Shown here: positions 1 through 5,755 of the stretch, one piece after another
How the letters are laid out: each line of letters starts with the position of its first letter
How positions within the stretch are numbered: the stretch's first letter is position 1
Assembly (NCBI GenBank): GCA_039914895.1
Contig: JBDSOJ010000097.1
Location: forward strand, 1-10,940
Reading direction: 5' to 3'
Source of the DNA: Gaiellasilicea sp039914895
Lineage (GTDB): Bacteria; Actinomycetota; Thermoleophilia; Gaiellales; Gaiellaceae
DNA: 10,940 nt
The notes under the pieces: generated by a model
Told to the model about the DNA's origin: nothing
Seen by the model: only the letters and a program-made list of their open reading frames with translations
The model's database searches: none
Program-made: the position numbers and the translations under genes

Positions 1-308
1 ATCCCCGTTTTCGGCACGTCGGCGAACTTGATCGTGTCGTTGGGGTGCGCCCAGATCGCGTCGGCGAGATCCTTGCCGACCTTGTCCGCGGTCACGTCGA
101 ACGCGGCCGTGAACTCGATGTCGGAGATGTGGTAGCCGCCGAGGTTGACGTGCATCAGGCCGGGGACGAACTGGTCGTCCGGCGCTTCTTTGTAGTAGTG
201 CACGCCCTGGACGAGCGAGTTGGCGCAGTTGCCGACGCCGACGATCGCGACGCGGACCTTGTCCTTGGAGCGCGCCTTGCCGTTCTGTGAGCCGTTGGTG
301 GAGGCCAT
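1..308 (-). CDS. ino1: Inositol-3-phosphate synthase from internal start (alternative shorter product, partial)
   Basis: This is the inositol synthase part of the longer frame, starting at ATG 308, where family members normally begin. The product opens MASTNGSQNGKARSKDK, then VRVAIVGVGNCANSLVQG, a dinucleotide-binding segment closely matching actinobacterial Ino1 proteins. About 102 codons are in the window and the catalytic C-terminal part lies beyond base 1. AAAGGA at 318-313, four bases before the ATG, could serve as a ribosome binding site, so a stand-alone enzyme may be made as well as, or instead of, the RHH fusion. If only this start is used, bases 309-668 would still be an open RHH-coding frame lacking a stop of its own. 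Confidence 0.6.
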   Translation of the reverse strand, partial: MASTNGSQNGKARSKDKVRVAIVGVGNCANSLVQGVHYYKEAPDDQFVPGLMHVNLGGYHISDIEFTAAFDVTADKVGKDLADAIWAHPNDTIKFADVPKTG

Positions 309-668
309 CGTTTCCTTTCGATTGCCAGATTGATTGTTGGAACTGAAGGGGACCTCGAGCGCGTCGCTGAGGGTCAGCAGCACGAGGTCGTTGACGTTGA
401 GCTTGCGGCGCCGGGCCGCGGCCTTGAGCTCGCGGCGGAGCTCGGGCGACATCCGGAGCACGACGGCGCCCGCCGCGCCGGGGATCGCCTTGCGGCGGCG
501 GCCGCTGGGGGAGAACGGAACGCCGAAGCGCTCCGCGAGCAGCGCGACGGCGACATCGTTCAGGTTCGACTCGCGGCGGGCGACCTCGCGGACGAGCGCC
601 CGCTTGAGCGCGGCGGGCATGCGGACGAGTACGCTCGTCCTTTGGGTGAGAGAAGTGCTAGCAGACAA
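1..668 (-). CDS. ino1: Tandem ribbon-helix-helix regulator fused in frame to inositol-3-phosphate synthase (3' end cut by window)
   Basis: The reading frame stays open from TTG at 668 to base 1. Residues 12-52 and 68-108 are two ungapped 41-residue repeats with 15 identities. Each reads as an RHH fold: a beta strand (SVLVRMP / AVVLRMS), helix A, an N-x-N-D turn and helix B, ending in VPF. A Ser/Asn/Gln-rich linker (109-137) leads to inositol synthase: Rossmann motif GVGNCANSL at 144-152, then the GLMHVNLGGYHISD and AAFDV blocks. The synthase converts glucose-6-phosphate to inositol-1-phosphate using NAD in the cytoplasm. TTG 668 is preferred because ATG 620 would remove the first beta strand; it has no Shine-Dalgarno and lies 9 bases after a TATAGT box. 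ATG 308 is the usual family start. The gene follows a PIP synthase gene by 41 bases. The continuous frame is observed; DNA binding and autoregulation are inferred. The synthase assignment is firm, and use of the upstream start is less certain. Confidence 0.75.
   Translation of the reverse strand, partial: MSASTSLTQRTSVLVRMPAALKRALVREVARRESNLNDVAVALLAERFGVPFSPSGRRRKAIPGAAGAVVLRMSPELRRELKAAARRRKLNVNDLVLLTLSDALEVPFSSNNQSGNRKETMASTNGSQNGKARSKDKVRVAIVGVGNCANSLVQGVHYYKEAPDDQFVPGLMHVNLGGYHISDIEFTAAFDVTADKVGKDLADAIWAHPNDTIKFADVPKTG
311..318 (-). promoter_or_regulatory. Internal ribosome binding site for inositol synthase
   Basis: On the minus strand AAAGGAAA lies just before ACG-ATG (ATG at 308). 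It is the best Shine-Dalgarno match in the gene and supports an internal start that would separate the enzyme from the RHH part. Confidence 0.5.
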
Positions 669-680
669 ACTGCTAGCACT
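654..680. repeat. Perfect inverted repeat, probable operator of the RHH-inositol synthase gene
   Basis: The arms AGTGCTAGCAG (654-664) and CTGCTAGCACT (670-680) are perfect reverse complements around a 5-base spacer. The repeat overlaps the last three bases of the probable -10 box (683-678) and covers the TTG start (668-666), so a bound protein would block transcription. The orientation differs from the CIRCE element (TTAGCACTC-N9-GAGTGCTAA) despite shared letters. RHH proteins typically bind short repeats in their own promoters, so the RHH domains encoded here are the obvious candidate ligand; that link is inference. Confidence 0.65.
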
Positions 681-683
681 ATA
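678..683 (-). promoter_or_regulatory. -10 box (TATAGT) of the RHH-inositol synthase gene
   Basis: TATAGT reads 683 to 678 on the minus strand, in the 41-base gap after the PIP synthase stop codon. No good -35 was found at 16-18 bases. Transcription would begin about 670, giving an almost leaderless message for the TTG start. Confidence 0.45.
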
Positions 684-709
684 GCGGATCTGCGATCGAA
701 CCGGCTGAC

Positions 710-1324
710 TCAGGTGCGGGCTTGCAGCTCGCGGCGGACGTGCAGGATCCGCTGCAGGACCGTGAACCAGGCCGTCGCCGCGAGGACGCCGATCGCCCAT
801 GGCAGCACGCCCCACGGGGCGAGCGCGAGGCCGACCGAGATCACGACGACGCGCTCGGCGCGTGAGCCGATGCCGACGTCGCCCTTGATCCCGAGCCCTT
901 CCGCCTTCGCGCGGGCATACGGAACGAGGAACGAGCCTCCGATCGCGGCGACTGCGAGCGCGAGCGCCAACTGCTGCCCGTCGCGCATGAAGACGAGCGC
1001 GATTGAACCGAGCATGAGTCCCTCGCCGACGCGATCGAGTGTCGAGTCGAGAAAGCCGCCGAACGGGGTCTGCTTGCCGCCGGCCCTCGCGAGCGCGCCG
1101 TCGAGGATGTCGAGCACCGAGCCGACGACGAACGCGAGCCCGCCGAGCCAGAAGAAGAGGAGCTCGTCGCGGTACTCGAAGTAGACGAGCACGGCGCCGA
1201 CGGCACAGAGCGTCACGCCTGCCGCCGTGAGCATGTTCGGCGTCACGCGCGTGCGGGCGAGGCCGGTCATCGAGCGGGCCGCGATCCCACGGGCGCCGGC
1301 GGTGTAGGCCGCCTTCAGGCTCAT
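710..1324 (-). CDS. pgsA: CDP-alcohol phosphatidyltransferase, probable phosphatidylinositol-phosphate synthase
   Basis: This 204-residue polytopic membrane protein carries the complete family signature D-G-x2-A-R-x8-G-x3-D-x3-D: D75, G76, A79, R80, G89, D93 and D97, preceded by D72. The aspartates bind the divalent metals that hold CDP-diacylglycerol. Hydrophobic segments lie at about 31-49, 54-72, 104-115, 120-135 and 159-190. The SRAER motif at 154-158 resembles the region that binds inositol phosphate in actinobacterial PIP synthases (PgsA1 type). The next gene makes inositol-1-phosphate, the acceptor such enzymes use, which favours PIP synthase over phosphatidylglycerophosphate synthase. 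The start ATG 1324 overlaps the stop of the upstream PAP2 gene as ATGA, which implies translational coupling; an in-frame start further upstream would lie inside that gene and adds a non-homologous Arg/Pro-rich stretch. Family assignment is firm, substrate is inferred. Confidence 0.85.
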   Translation of the reverse strand: MSLKAAYTAGARGIAARSMTGLARTRVTPNMLTAAGVTLCAVGAVLVYFEYRDELLFFWLGGLAFVVGSVLDILDGALARAGGKQTPFGGFLDSTLDRVGEGLMLGSIALVFMRDGQQLALALAVAAIGGSFLVPYARAKAEGLGIKGDVGIGSRAERVVVISVGLALAPWGVLPWAIGVLAATAWFTVLQRILHVRRELQART

Positions 1325-2067
1325 GCCGTTCGCGGCCGGAAGCGCCGCCACGGGCGGTACACGATCGCGGCCGCGACGCCCGCCACGAGGATGCCCGCGG
1401 CGATGTCGAGCCAGAAGTGGTTGCCGGTCGCCATCACCGCGAACCAGACCCACGGTGCCCACGCGAGCCAGAGCACTTTCGCCCAGCGCCGGCGCACGAC
1501 GGTCGCCATCACGATGCTGACGATCAGGGCGTCGAGCCCGTGCAGGCTCGGCATCGCGGCGTACGGGTTCGACGAGAAGGCGACGAAGGTCGACGAGTGG
1601 TTGACGGTCGAGTGGGTGGCGAGCGTGTCCGTGAACCCGGCCTGGGGGAACATCCGCGGCGGCGCCGTCGGCAGCAGCACGTAGCCGGCGAGCCCGATCA
1701 TGTTGCCGACGATCAGCATGTTCCGGAAGCCGTAGAAGCGCGGGTGCGCCTTGAAGTAGACCCAGGTGAGCGCCAGGCCGACGATCGCGAACTGCGAGAG
1801 CCAGTAGGTGATCGACGTCGCCTGGATCAGGAGACCCGAGCTCTCGACGGCGCGCTGCAACGTCAGCTCGAACATCGAGCCGAGGCTGCGCTGGAAGTCG
1901 ATGATCAACTCGCCGTTCGCGAACGCGGCTGCGACGCCGCCACGGTCGGCGACCCCACGGGCGAGCTGGTACGCGAAGTAGAAGCCGATCCAGAAGGCGA
2001 ACTGGAGCGCAAGGTGCGCCCAGCCGCGCGGGAGCCGGCGGGTTGTGGCTTCGGAGTAGGAGGTCAC
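1321..2067 (-). CDS. PAP2/Aur1-like membrane phosphatase or inositolphosphotransferase
   Basis: The 248-residue protein has about six hydrophobic segments (near 16-36, 80-104, 116-132, 178-192, 198-213, 219-237). PAP2 superfamily motifs are present: PTAPPRM at 133-139, PSLH at 173-176 and GNHFWLD at 215-221, with H176, H217 and D221 as likely catalytic residues. This arrangement resembles the Aur1/Ipt1-like branch of PAP2 enzymes, which remove phosphate from lipids or transfer inositol-phosphate head groups at the membrane. It is translationally coupled (ATGA) to the PIP synthase gene and upstream of inositol synthase, so an inositol lipid is a plausible substrate; that is inference. The start is GTG 2067; no clear Shine-Dalgarno is seen, and a TAGAAT box lies 10 bases upstream. 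Confidence 0.8.
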   Translation of the reverse strand: MTSYSEATTRRLPRGWAHLALQFAFWIGFYFAYQLARGVADRGGVAAAFANGELIIDFQRSLGSMFELTLQRAVESSGLLIQATSITYWLSQFAIVGLALTWVYFKAHPRFYGFRNMLIVGNMIGLAGYVLLPTAPPRMFPQAGFTDTLATHSTVNHSSTFVAFSSNPYAAMPSLHGLDALIVSIVMATVVRRRWAKVLWLAWAPWVWFAVMATGNHFWLDIAAGILVAGVAAAIVYRPWRRFRPRTA

Positions 2068-2077
2068 GAAGCCGCCG

Positions 2078-2083
2078 ATTCTA
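2078..2083 (-). promoter_or_regulatory. Possible -10 box (TAGAAT) before the PAP2 gene
   Basis: TAGAAT reads 2083 to 2078 in the 27-base gap between moaA and the PAP2 gene, 10 bases before GTG 2067. It could start a separate inositol-lipid transcript independent of moaA. No -35 could be assigned. Confidence 0.35.
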
Positions 2084-2094
2084 CCCGGCTGTGT

Positions 2095-3090
2095 TCAGCC
2101 CCCGATGTAGCTCATCTCGACCTTGGGCAGGTTCACCGTCGCCTCGGAGCGGCGCTCGGAGTAGCGGTCGGTACGCTTGCCCCAGATCGCCGCAAGCGCC
2201 TCCTGCAGCTCCTCATCGGAGGCGCCACCTCTGATCCTGGCGCGGAGGTCGTGCCCGCGGAGGCCGAAGAGACAGGTGTAGAGACGGCCCTCGGCCGAGA
2301 TCCGCGCCCGCGTGCAGTCGCCGCAGAAGGGCTGCGTCACCGAGGCGATCACGCCGATCTCGCCGCCGCCGTCGGTGTAGCGCCAGCGCTGCGCCACCTC
2401 GCCGCGATAGTTCGCCTCCGCCGGCTCGAGCGGCAGCACGGCTGAGATCCGCTCGATGATCTCCCTCGCCGGGACGACGTCGTCGAGGCGCCAGCCGTTC
2501 GTGGCGCCGACGTCCATGTATTCGATGAAGCGGAGCGTGTGGCCCCGCTCGCGGAAGTAGCGCGCCATGTCGACGATGCCGTGGTCGTTGAGGCCACGCT
2601 TGACGACCGCGTTCACCTTCACCGGCAACCCCGCAGTGGCCGCAGCCTCGATCCCTTCCAGCACTCTCGAGACGGAGAAGTCGACGTCGTTCATCGCCCG
2701 GAAGGTCTCGTCGTCGAGCGAGTCGAGGCTGACCGTGACGCGGTGGAGGCCGGCGTCCGCGAGCGCCTGCGCCTTCCCGGCGAGCAGCGACGCATTCGTG
2801 GTCAGCGTCAGCTCGACGCCGAGCGGCGCGAGCAGGGCGATCAGCCGGTCGACGTCCTTGCGCACGAGCGGCTCGCCGCCGGTCAGGCGCAGCTTCTCGA
2901 CGCCGCGGGCGACCGCGGCCCGCGCGACACGCTCGATCTCCTCGAATGTGAGCAGTTCCTTGCGGTCGAGGAAGCGGTACTCGGATCCGAAGACCGACTT
3001 CGGCATGCAGTAGACACAGCGGAAGTTGCAGCGGTCGGTGACCGAGATGCGAAGGTCGCGCAGAGGCCGTCCGAGGAGGTCCAGCGTCAT
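2095..3090 (-). CDS. moaA: GTP 3',8-cyclase MoaA (molybdenum cofactor biosynthesis)
   Basis: This cytoplasmic radical SAM enzyme of 331 residues, normal for the family, rearranges GTP to 3',8-cyclo-GTP, the first step of molybdopterin synthesis, acting before MoaC. The N-terminal cluster motif is C21-x3-C25-x2-C28 in DRCNFRCVYC, followed by the SAM-binding GGEP at 71-74. The C-terminal substrate-binding cluster is C256-x2-C259-x13-C273. The protein ends in Gly-Gly, which is conserved and important in MoaA. ATG 3090 fits the family N-terminus and lies 6 bases after a TACGCT box, suggesting a leaderless message. No other molybdopterin gene is adjacent, although an XdhC-family gene lies about 430 bases away. 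Confidence 0.95.
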   Translation of the reverse strand: MTLDLLGRPLRDLRISVTDRCNFRCVYCMPKSVFGSEYRFLDRKELLTFEEIERVARAAVARGVEKLRLTGGEPLVRKDVDRLIALLAPLGVELTLTTNASLLAGKAQALADAGLHRVTVSLDSLDDETFRAMNDVDFSVSRVLEGIEAAATAGLPVKVNAVVKRGLNDHGIVDMARYFRERGHTLRFIEYMDVGATNGWRLDDVVPAREIIERISAVLPLEPAEANYRGEVAQRWRYTDGGGEIGVIASVTQPFCGDCTRARISAEGRLYTCLFGLRGHDLRARIRGGASDEELQEALAAIWGKRTDRYSERRSEATVNLPKVEMSYIGG

Positions 3091-3096
3091 GGACTG

Positions 3097-3102
3097 AGCG
3101 TA
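3097..3102 (-). promoter_or_regulatory. -10 box (TACGCT) of moaA, leaderless arrangement
   Basis: TACGCT reads 3102 to 3097, followed by six bases and then ATG 3090, so transcription would begin at the start codon. No Shine-Dalgarno is present. The same geometry occurs before three other genes in the window. Confidence 0.45.
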
Positions 3103-3145
3103 GCGCTATCGTGGCTAGCTAACGTGCGTGCAGGGTTTCCACACG

Positions 3146-3151
3146 AGGAGG
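3146..3151 (+). promoter_or_regulatory. Ribosome binding site fixing the TTG start of the cupredoxin gene
   Basis: AGGAGG, within GAGGAGGGG, lies seven bases before TTG 3159. This perfect site is the reason for choosing a TTG start. Confidence 0.8.
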
Positions 3152-3158
3152 GGTTTCT

Positions 3159-3527
3159 TTGAGCAGGTTCCAGAGAGGATCGACGATCGTCGTCCTGATC
3201 GCGGTGCTGTCGCTCGTCGCCGCGATGTCGGCCTTTGGCGGCTCGGCTGCCGCGACAACGATTGCGGTCACGGCCGGTAAGCCGAGCGAGCTCAAGTTCA
3301 CGCTGTCGAAGACGGTGGCCGCGAAGGGCGCGTTCACGTTCCGCGTCACTAACAAGGGCAAGGTCTCGCACGACTTCAAGATCGCCGGCAAGAAGACGGC
3401 GACGCTGAAGCCGGGCAGGGTCGGCAGCGTCAGCGCGATCCTCAAGCCCGGCCGGTACGCATTCCTGTGCACCGTCCCGGGTCACGCGGCCGGGGGCATG
3501 AAGGGCACGTTCACCGTCAGGAGATAA
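3159..3527 (+). CDS. Exported small blue copper protein (cupredoxin)
   Basis: The 122-residue protein has an N-terminal signal peptide (SRFQRGS then a hydrophobic core at about 9-24, with likely cleavage near Ala31). It is followed by a single cupredoxin beta-barrel. Likely type 1 copper ligands are H71 in SHDFKI, then C104-x4-H109-x4-M114 in the LCTVPGH...GM loop, the spacing typical of plastocyanin-like proteins. Such proteins shuttle electrons or hold copper outside the membrane. The mature protein is Lys-rich. The gene is divergent from moaA across a 68-base gap, and its last 11 bases overlap the end of the convergent XdhC-family gene. No oxidase or copper resistance gene is nearby to name its partner. 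Confidence 0.88.
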   Translation: MSRFQRGSTIVVLIAVLSLVAAMSAFGGSAAATTIAVTAGKPSELKFTLSKTVAAKGAFTFRVTNKGKVSHDFKIAGKKTATLKPGRVGSVSAILKPGRYAFLCTVPGHAAGGMKGTFTVRR

Positions 3528-4530
3528 GCACGCTGATCGGGGCGGCGGCTGCGTGGCGACGCGCGGCGGCCGTCGCCTCGACGATCTCGGCGCCGATCGC
3601 GACCGCGACCTCCTCAGGCGAGCGGGCGCCGATCGCGAGCCCGATCGGCGCATGGATGCGGCCGATGCCTGCGTCGTCGACGCCCTCAGCCCGGAGCCGA
3701 TTCTCGCGCGCGGCGGTCGTCACCTTGCTGCCCATCGCGCCGATGTAGACGGCGGGCGTCTCGAGTGCGGCGATCAGCGCGGGAACGTCGAACTTCTCGT
3801 CGTGCGTGAGCACGCAGATCACCGTGCCGGCGTCGACGGGAGCGCTGCGAAGGAAGCGGTCGGGCCAGGCGACGACGAGCTCGTCCGCCTCGGGGAATCG
3901 CTCCGGCGTCACGAACGCTGCGCGCGCGTCGCAAACGGTGACGCGGTAGCCGAGCGACTTGCCGACGCGTGCGAGCGCCGCGGCGTGGTCGATCGCGCCG
4001 AAGACGTACATCGCAGGCCGAGGGGTGAGAGCGTGAACGAAGACCGCCTCGCCGTCGACGTCGGCGAGTGCGCTCTCACCGGCCTCGAGCAGCCGCGCGA
4101 CCGGACCTGTCGGGCGCTCGTGGAGCTCCTGGGCGCCGAAGCGGTCGCCGCTCGCGACCATCGTCAGAGCAACCGCCCGGTCGGCTGCGACAGCGTCAGC
4201 CAGCGGCGGCACGAGCGAGAGATCGAGTGGCGCGATCAGGATCCCGACGGTCCCGCCGCACGCGAGACCGACCTCGAAAGCGGCGTCGTCCGCGATCCCG
4301 TACTCGCGCAGCCGCGCAGGCGCACCGTCCAGGATCTCCCGAGCCTCGCGGATCACCTCGGGCTCGACGCAGCCGCCCGTGACGGAGCCGGCGATCTCGC
4401 CGAGGTCGTTCAGCGCCAGCGACGCGCCCGGATCGCGCGGCGCAGAGCCGCGTCGCTCCACCACCGTCGCGATCGCCGCACGGCGGCCGTCGGCCTGCCA
4501 GCGGGCGAGCGTGGGGAGGATGTCTCGCAC
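3517..4530 (-). CDS. XdhC/CoxI-family protein (molybdenum hydroxylase maturation)
   Basis: The 337-residue protein has both XdhC domains. The N-terminal one carries GSAPR at 28-32, TGGCVE at 51-56 and CGG at 91-93. The C-terminal Rossmann-like one carries GAIDHA at 178-183, VLTHDEKFD at 240-248, IGAMGS at 263-268 and HAPIGLAIGA at 293-302. Characterised family members bind molybdenum cofactor and help insert its sulfido ligand into xanthine dehydrogenase-type enzymes; CoxI-like members are less understood. No molybdenum hydroxylase subunit is in the window, so the client is unknown, but moaA lies nearby. The start GTG 4530 is six bases after TAGCTT, suggesting a leaderless message. The 3' end overlaps the cupredoxin gene by 11 bases. 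Confidence 0.88.
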   Translation of the reverse strand: MRDILPTLARWQADGRRAAIATVVERRGSAPRDPGASLALNDLGEIAGSVTGGCVEPEVIREAREILDGAPARLREYGIADDAAFEVGLACGGTVGILIAPLDLSLVPPLADAVAADRAVALTMVASGDRFGAQELHERPTGPVARLLEAGESALADVDGEAVFVHALTPRPAMYVFGAIDHAAALARVGKSLGYRVTVCDARAAFVTPERFPEADELVVAWPDRFLRSAPVDAGTVICVLTHDEKFDVPALIAALETPAVYIGAMGSKVTTAARENRLRAEGVDDAGIGRIHAPIGLAIGARSPEEVAVAIGAEIVEATAAARRHAAAAPISVLIS

Positions 4531-4536
4531 TCTCTC

Positions 4537-4542
4537 AAGCTA
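4537..4542 (-). promoter_or_regulatory. -10 box (TAGCTT) of the XdhC-family gene, leaderless arrangement
   Basis: TAGCTT reads 4542 to 4537, followed by GAGAGA and GTG 4530, the six-base spacing expected for transcription starting at the start codon. Confidence 0.4.
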
Positions 4543-4600
4543 GCCGTTTCGGGTGTGATTCGGAAACCGCCGCCCGGGAAGAATGCCGCTGTCAACCAGT

Positions 4601-4609
4601 AAAGGGGGA
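4601..4609 (+). promoter_or_regulatory. Ribosome binding site fixing the GTG start of the CsbD-like gene
   Basis: AAAGGGGGA lies three bases before GTG 4613. It argues against the in-frame ATG at 4583, which has no such site and would add ten non-homologous residues. Confidence 0.65.
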
Positions 4610-4612
4610 ATT

Positions 4613-4834
4613 GTGGACACCGATCGGATCGAGGGCAAGGTCAAGGAAGCCGAAGGCAAGCTGACCGGCGACGAGAAGCTCGAGCAGGAGGGCAAGGCGC
4701 AGGACTCGATGGGCAAGGCGAAGGACAGCGCCGGCGATGCGGCCGACAAGGCCAAGGAGCTCGGCGGCGATGCCTGGGAGTCCACCAAGGACGCCGGCGA
4801 CGCGGTCAAGGATCAGGTCGACAAGCGGACCTAG
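4613..4834 (+). CDS. CsbD-like stress protein
   Basis: This 73-residue, highly charged, hydrophilic protein begins DTDRIEGKVKEAEGKLTGDEKLEQEGKAQ, the signature of the CsbD family (KVKEAxGKxTGDxxLxxEGxxxQ). The second half consists of Lys/Asp/Ala-rich repeats (KAKDSAGDAADKAKE, then STKDAGDAVKDQVDK) that would form an amphipathic helix. CsbD is a general-stress protein under sigma-B control in Bacillus; its biochemical role is unknown. It stands alone, ends in TAG, and is followed within 15 bases by a hairpin. No sigma-B-type promoter could be confirmed upstream. Two overlapping longer starts are possible, but the ribosome binding site supports GTG 4613. Confidence 0.88.
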   Translation: MDTDRIEGKVKEAEGKLTGDEKLEQEGKAQDSMGKAKDSAGDAADKAKELGGDAWESTKDAGDAVKDQVDKRT

Positions 4835-4848
4835 GGCCGCTCGGATCG

Positions 4849-4881
4849 GACGAAAGGCGCCTCCGACGGGGCGCCTTCGTC
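4849..4881. terminator. Hairpin terminator between convergent CsbD-like and VOC genes
   Basis: GACGAAAGGCGCC (4849-4861) pairs with GGCGCCTTCGTC (4870-4881) with one bulged A and an 8-base loop. A weak T-rich tail (GTTGTC) follows. It sits 14 bases after the CsbD-like stop codon and 4 bases before the end of the convergent gene, so it may act in both directions. Confidence 0.7.
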
Positions 4882-4885
4882 GTTG

Positions 4886-5284
4886 TCAGTCGCCGAGCTC
4901 GGTGAAGAGCGTCAGCTGCAGCCCACCCGGCGCTTCGAGGCGAGCGTTGAGCGAGTTCCACGGCGTCCGAGCCGGCCCGGCGATCACGGTCGCGCCCGCT
5001 GCTGCGAGCCGTGCGGCGGTCGCCGCAGAGTCGTCGACCTCGAACGCGACCCGGATGTGACCCGCGACCCGGCGGCCGACCTCCACCTCGTCGACGTACT
5101 CGGCGTGGCGCTCGTCCAGCAGCTCCAGGGTCGCTCGGCCCGCCTCCAGGATCGTGACCCGGCCCGGTGGCCCGAACGTCGCTCGCTCCTCGAGGCCGAG
5201 CACGTCGCGGTAGAAGGCGAGCGCTTCATCGTAGTCGGGCGTCGTGACGGCGAGCCGAAGCTCGCGGACGGTCTGGTCGGGCAT
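4886..5284 (-). CDS. VOC/glyoxalase-superfamily protein
   Basis: The 132-residue protein has two beta-alpha-beta-beta-beta halves of the vicinal oxygen chelate fold. The first is RELRLAVTTPDYDEALAFYRDVLGLEE with ATLELLDE, the second GHIRVAFEVDD...LAAAGATVI with LEAPGGLQLTLFTE. The FYRDVLGL segment is characteristic. Possible metal ligands are E54 and H76 plus the last-strand glutamate (E129), but this subfamily often lacks catalysis, so glyoxalase, dioxygenase or antibiotic-binding roles cannot be separated. AAGGAGG (5295-5289) lies four bases before ATG 5284, a strong site. The gene lies 30 bases downstream of an exported-protein gene on the same strand and could be co-transcribed with it. 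Confidence 0.82.
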   Translation of the reverse strand: MPDQTVRELRLAVTTPDYDEALAFYRDVLGLEERATFGPPGRVTILEAGRATLELLDERHAEYVDEVEVGRRVAGHIRVAFEVDDSAATAARLAAAGATVIAGPARTPWNSLNARLEAPGGLQLTLFTELGD

Positions 5285-5314
5285 GTCGCCTCCTTAAGCG
5301 CTCGCGGGACGTCG

Positions 5315-5755
5315 TCAGAGCGTGATCGCGACCGTGATACTGCGCGCACCCTCCGCGCCTGTCCACCCGTGGTGTCTGGGAGTGACCGAGTAGCGCCAGG
5401 TGCCGAGTGGAACCGCCGAGTCGGTGCACGTCGTGGCTGCGACGAGACCGGCGCAGGTGCCGCCGATTGCGCCGGCAGCACCTGACAAGCCGTCGTAGCG
5501 CCTGATCAGATAGCCCTCGACCGTGCTTCCGCCCACCGAGGCGGCGGCCCAGCTCACCGTGACGGTCGTCACCATCGCCACGGCGGCGGGCATCGACCCG
5601 GCCGGCATCGACGCGGCAGCGGCCGAGCCCGAGCCGCCACCCGTCGCGCTCCACGCTCCGGCGGCGGCCGGAGCGATCAGGAGCGCGAGCAGGACGGCGG
5701 CTACGCGCTGGTCGCGGTGACGCTGACGGGAATCGAGAGGAGCGCGCTCTGGCAC
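5315..5755 (-). CDS. Exported FN3-like hypothetical protein
   Basis: The 146-residue protein starts with a basic stretch, then a hydrophobic core (VAAVLLALLIAPAAAGA, 18-34), then WSATGGGSGSAAAA. The mature part resembles one fibronectin type III domain: VTVSW at 65-69, EGYLIRRYDG at 80-89 and TWRYSVTPRHHGW at 119-131. C101 and C110 could form a disulfide. The start GTG 5755 lies inside the upstream exported-protein gene (55-base overlap), and no later ATG, GTG or TTG precedes the signal core; no strong ribosome binding site is seen, so translation may depend on the upstream gene. It is probably a cell-surface or secreted protein; function is unknown. Confidence 0.68.
   Translation of the reverse strand: MPERAPLDSRQRHRDQRVAAVLLALLIAPAAAGAWSATGGGSGSAAAASMPAGSMPAAVAMVTTVTVSWAAASVGGSTVEGYLIRRYDGLSGAAGAIGGTCAGLVAATTCTDSAVPLGTWRYSVTPRHHGWTGAEGARSITVAITL

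Noticed and set aside
654..680. CIRCE or intrinsic terminator reading of the palindrome
   Set aside because: Arms are in the opposite order from CIRCE; there is no T-run, and the repeat lies over a -10 box and start codon, which fits an operator better.
330..1184. Plus-strand frames opposite the RHH region and PIP synthase
   Set aside because: They are antisense to frames with clear domain motifs and give low-complexity products.
4546..4567. GTTTC...GAAAC inverted repeat and possible sigma-B promoter before the CsbD-like gene
   Set aside because: Arms are only five bases and no GTTT/GGGTA pair with correct spacing was found, so neither an operator nor a sigma-B promoter is supported.
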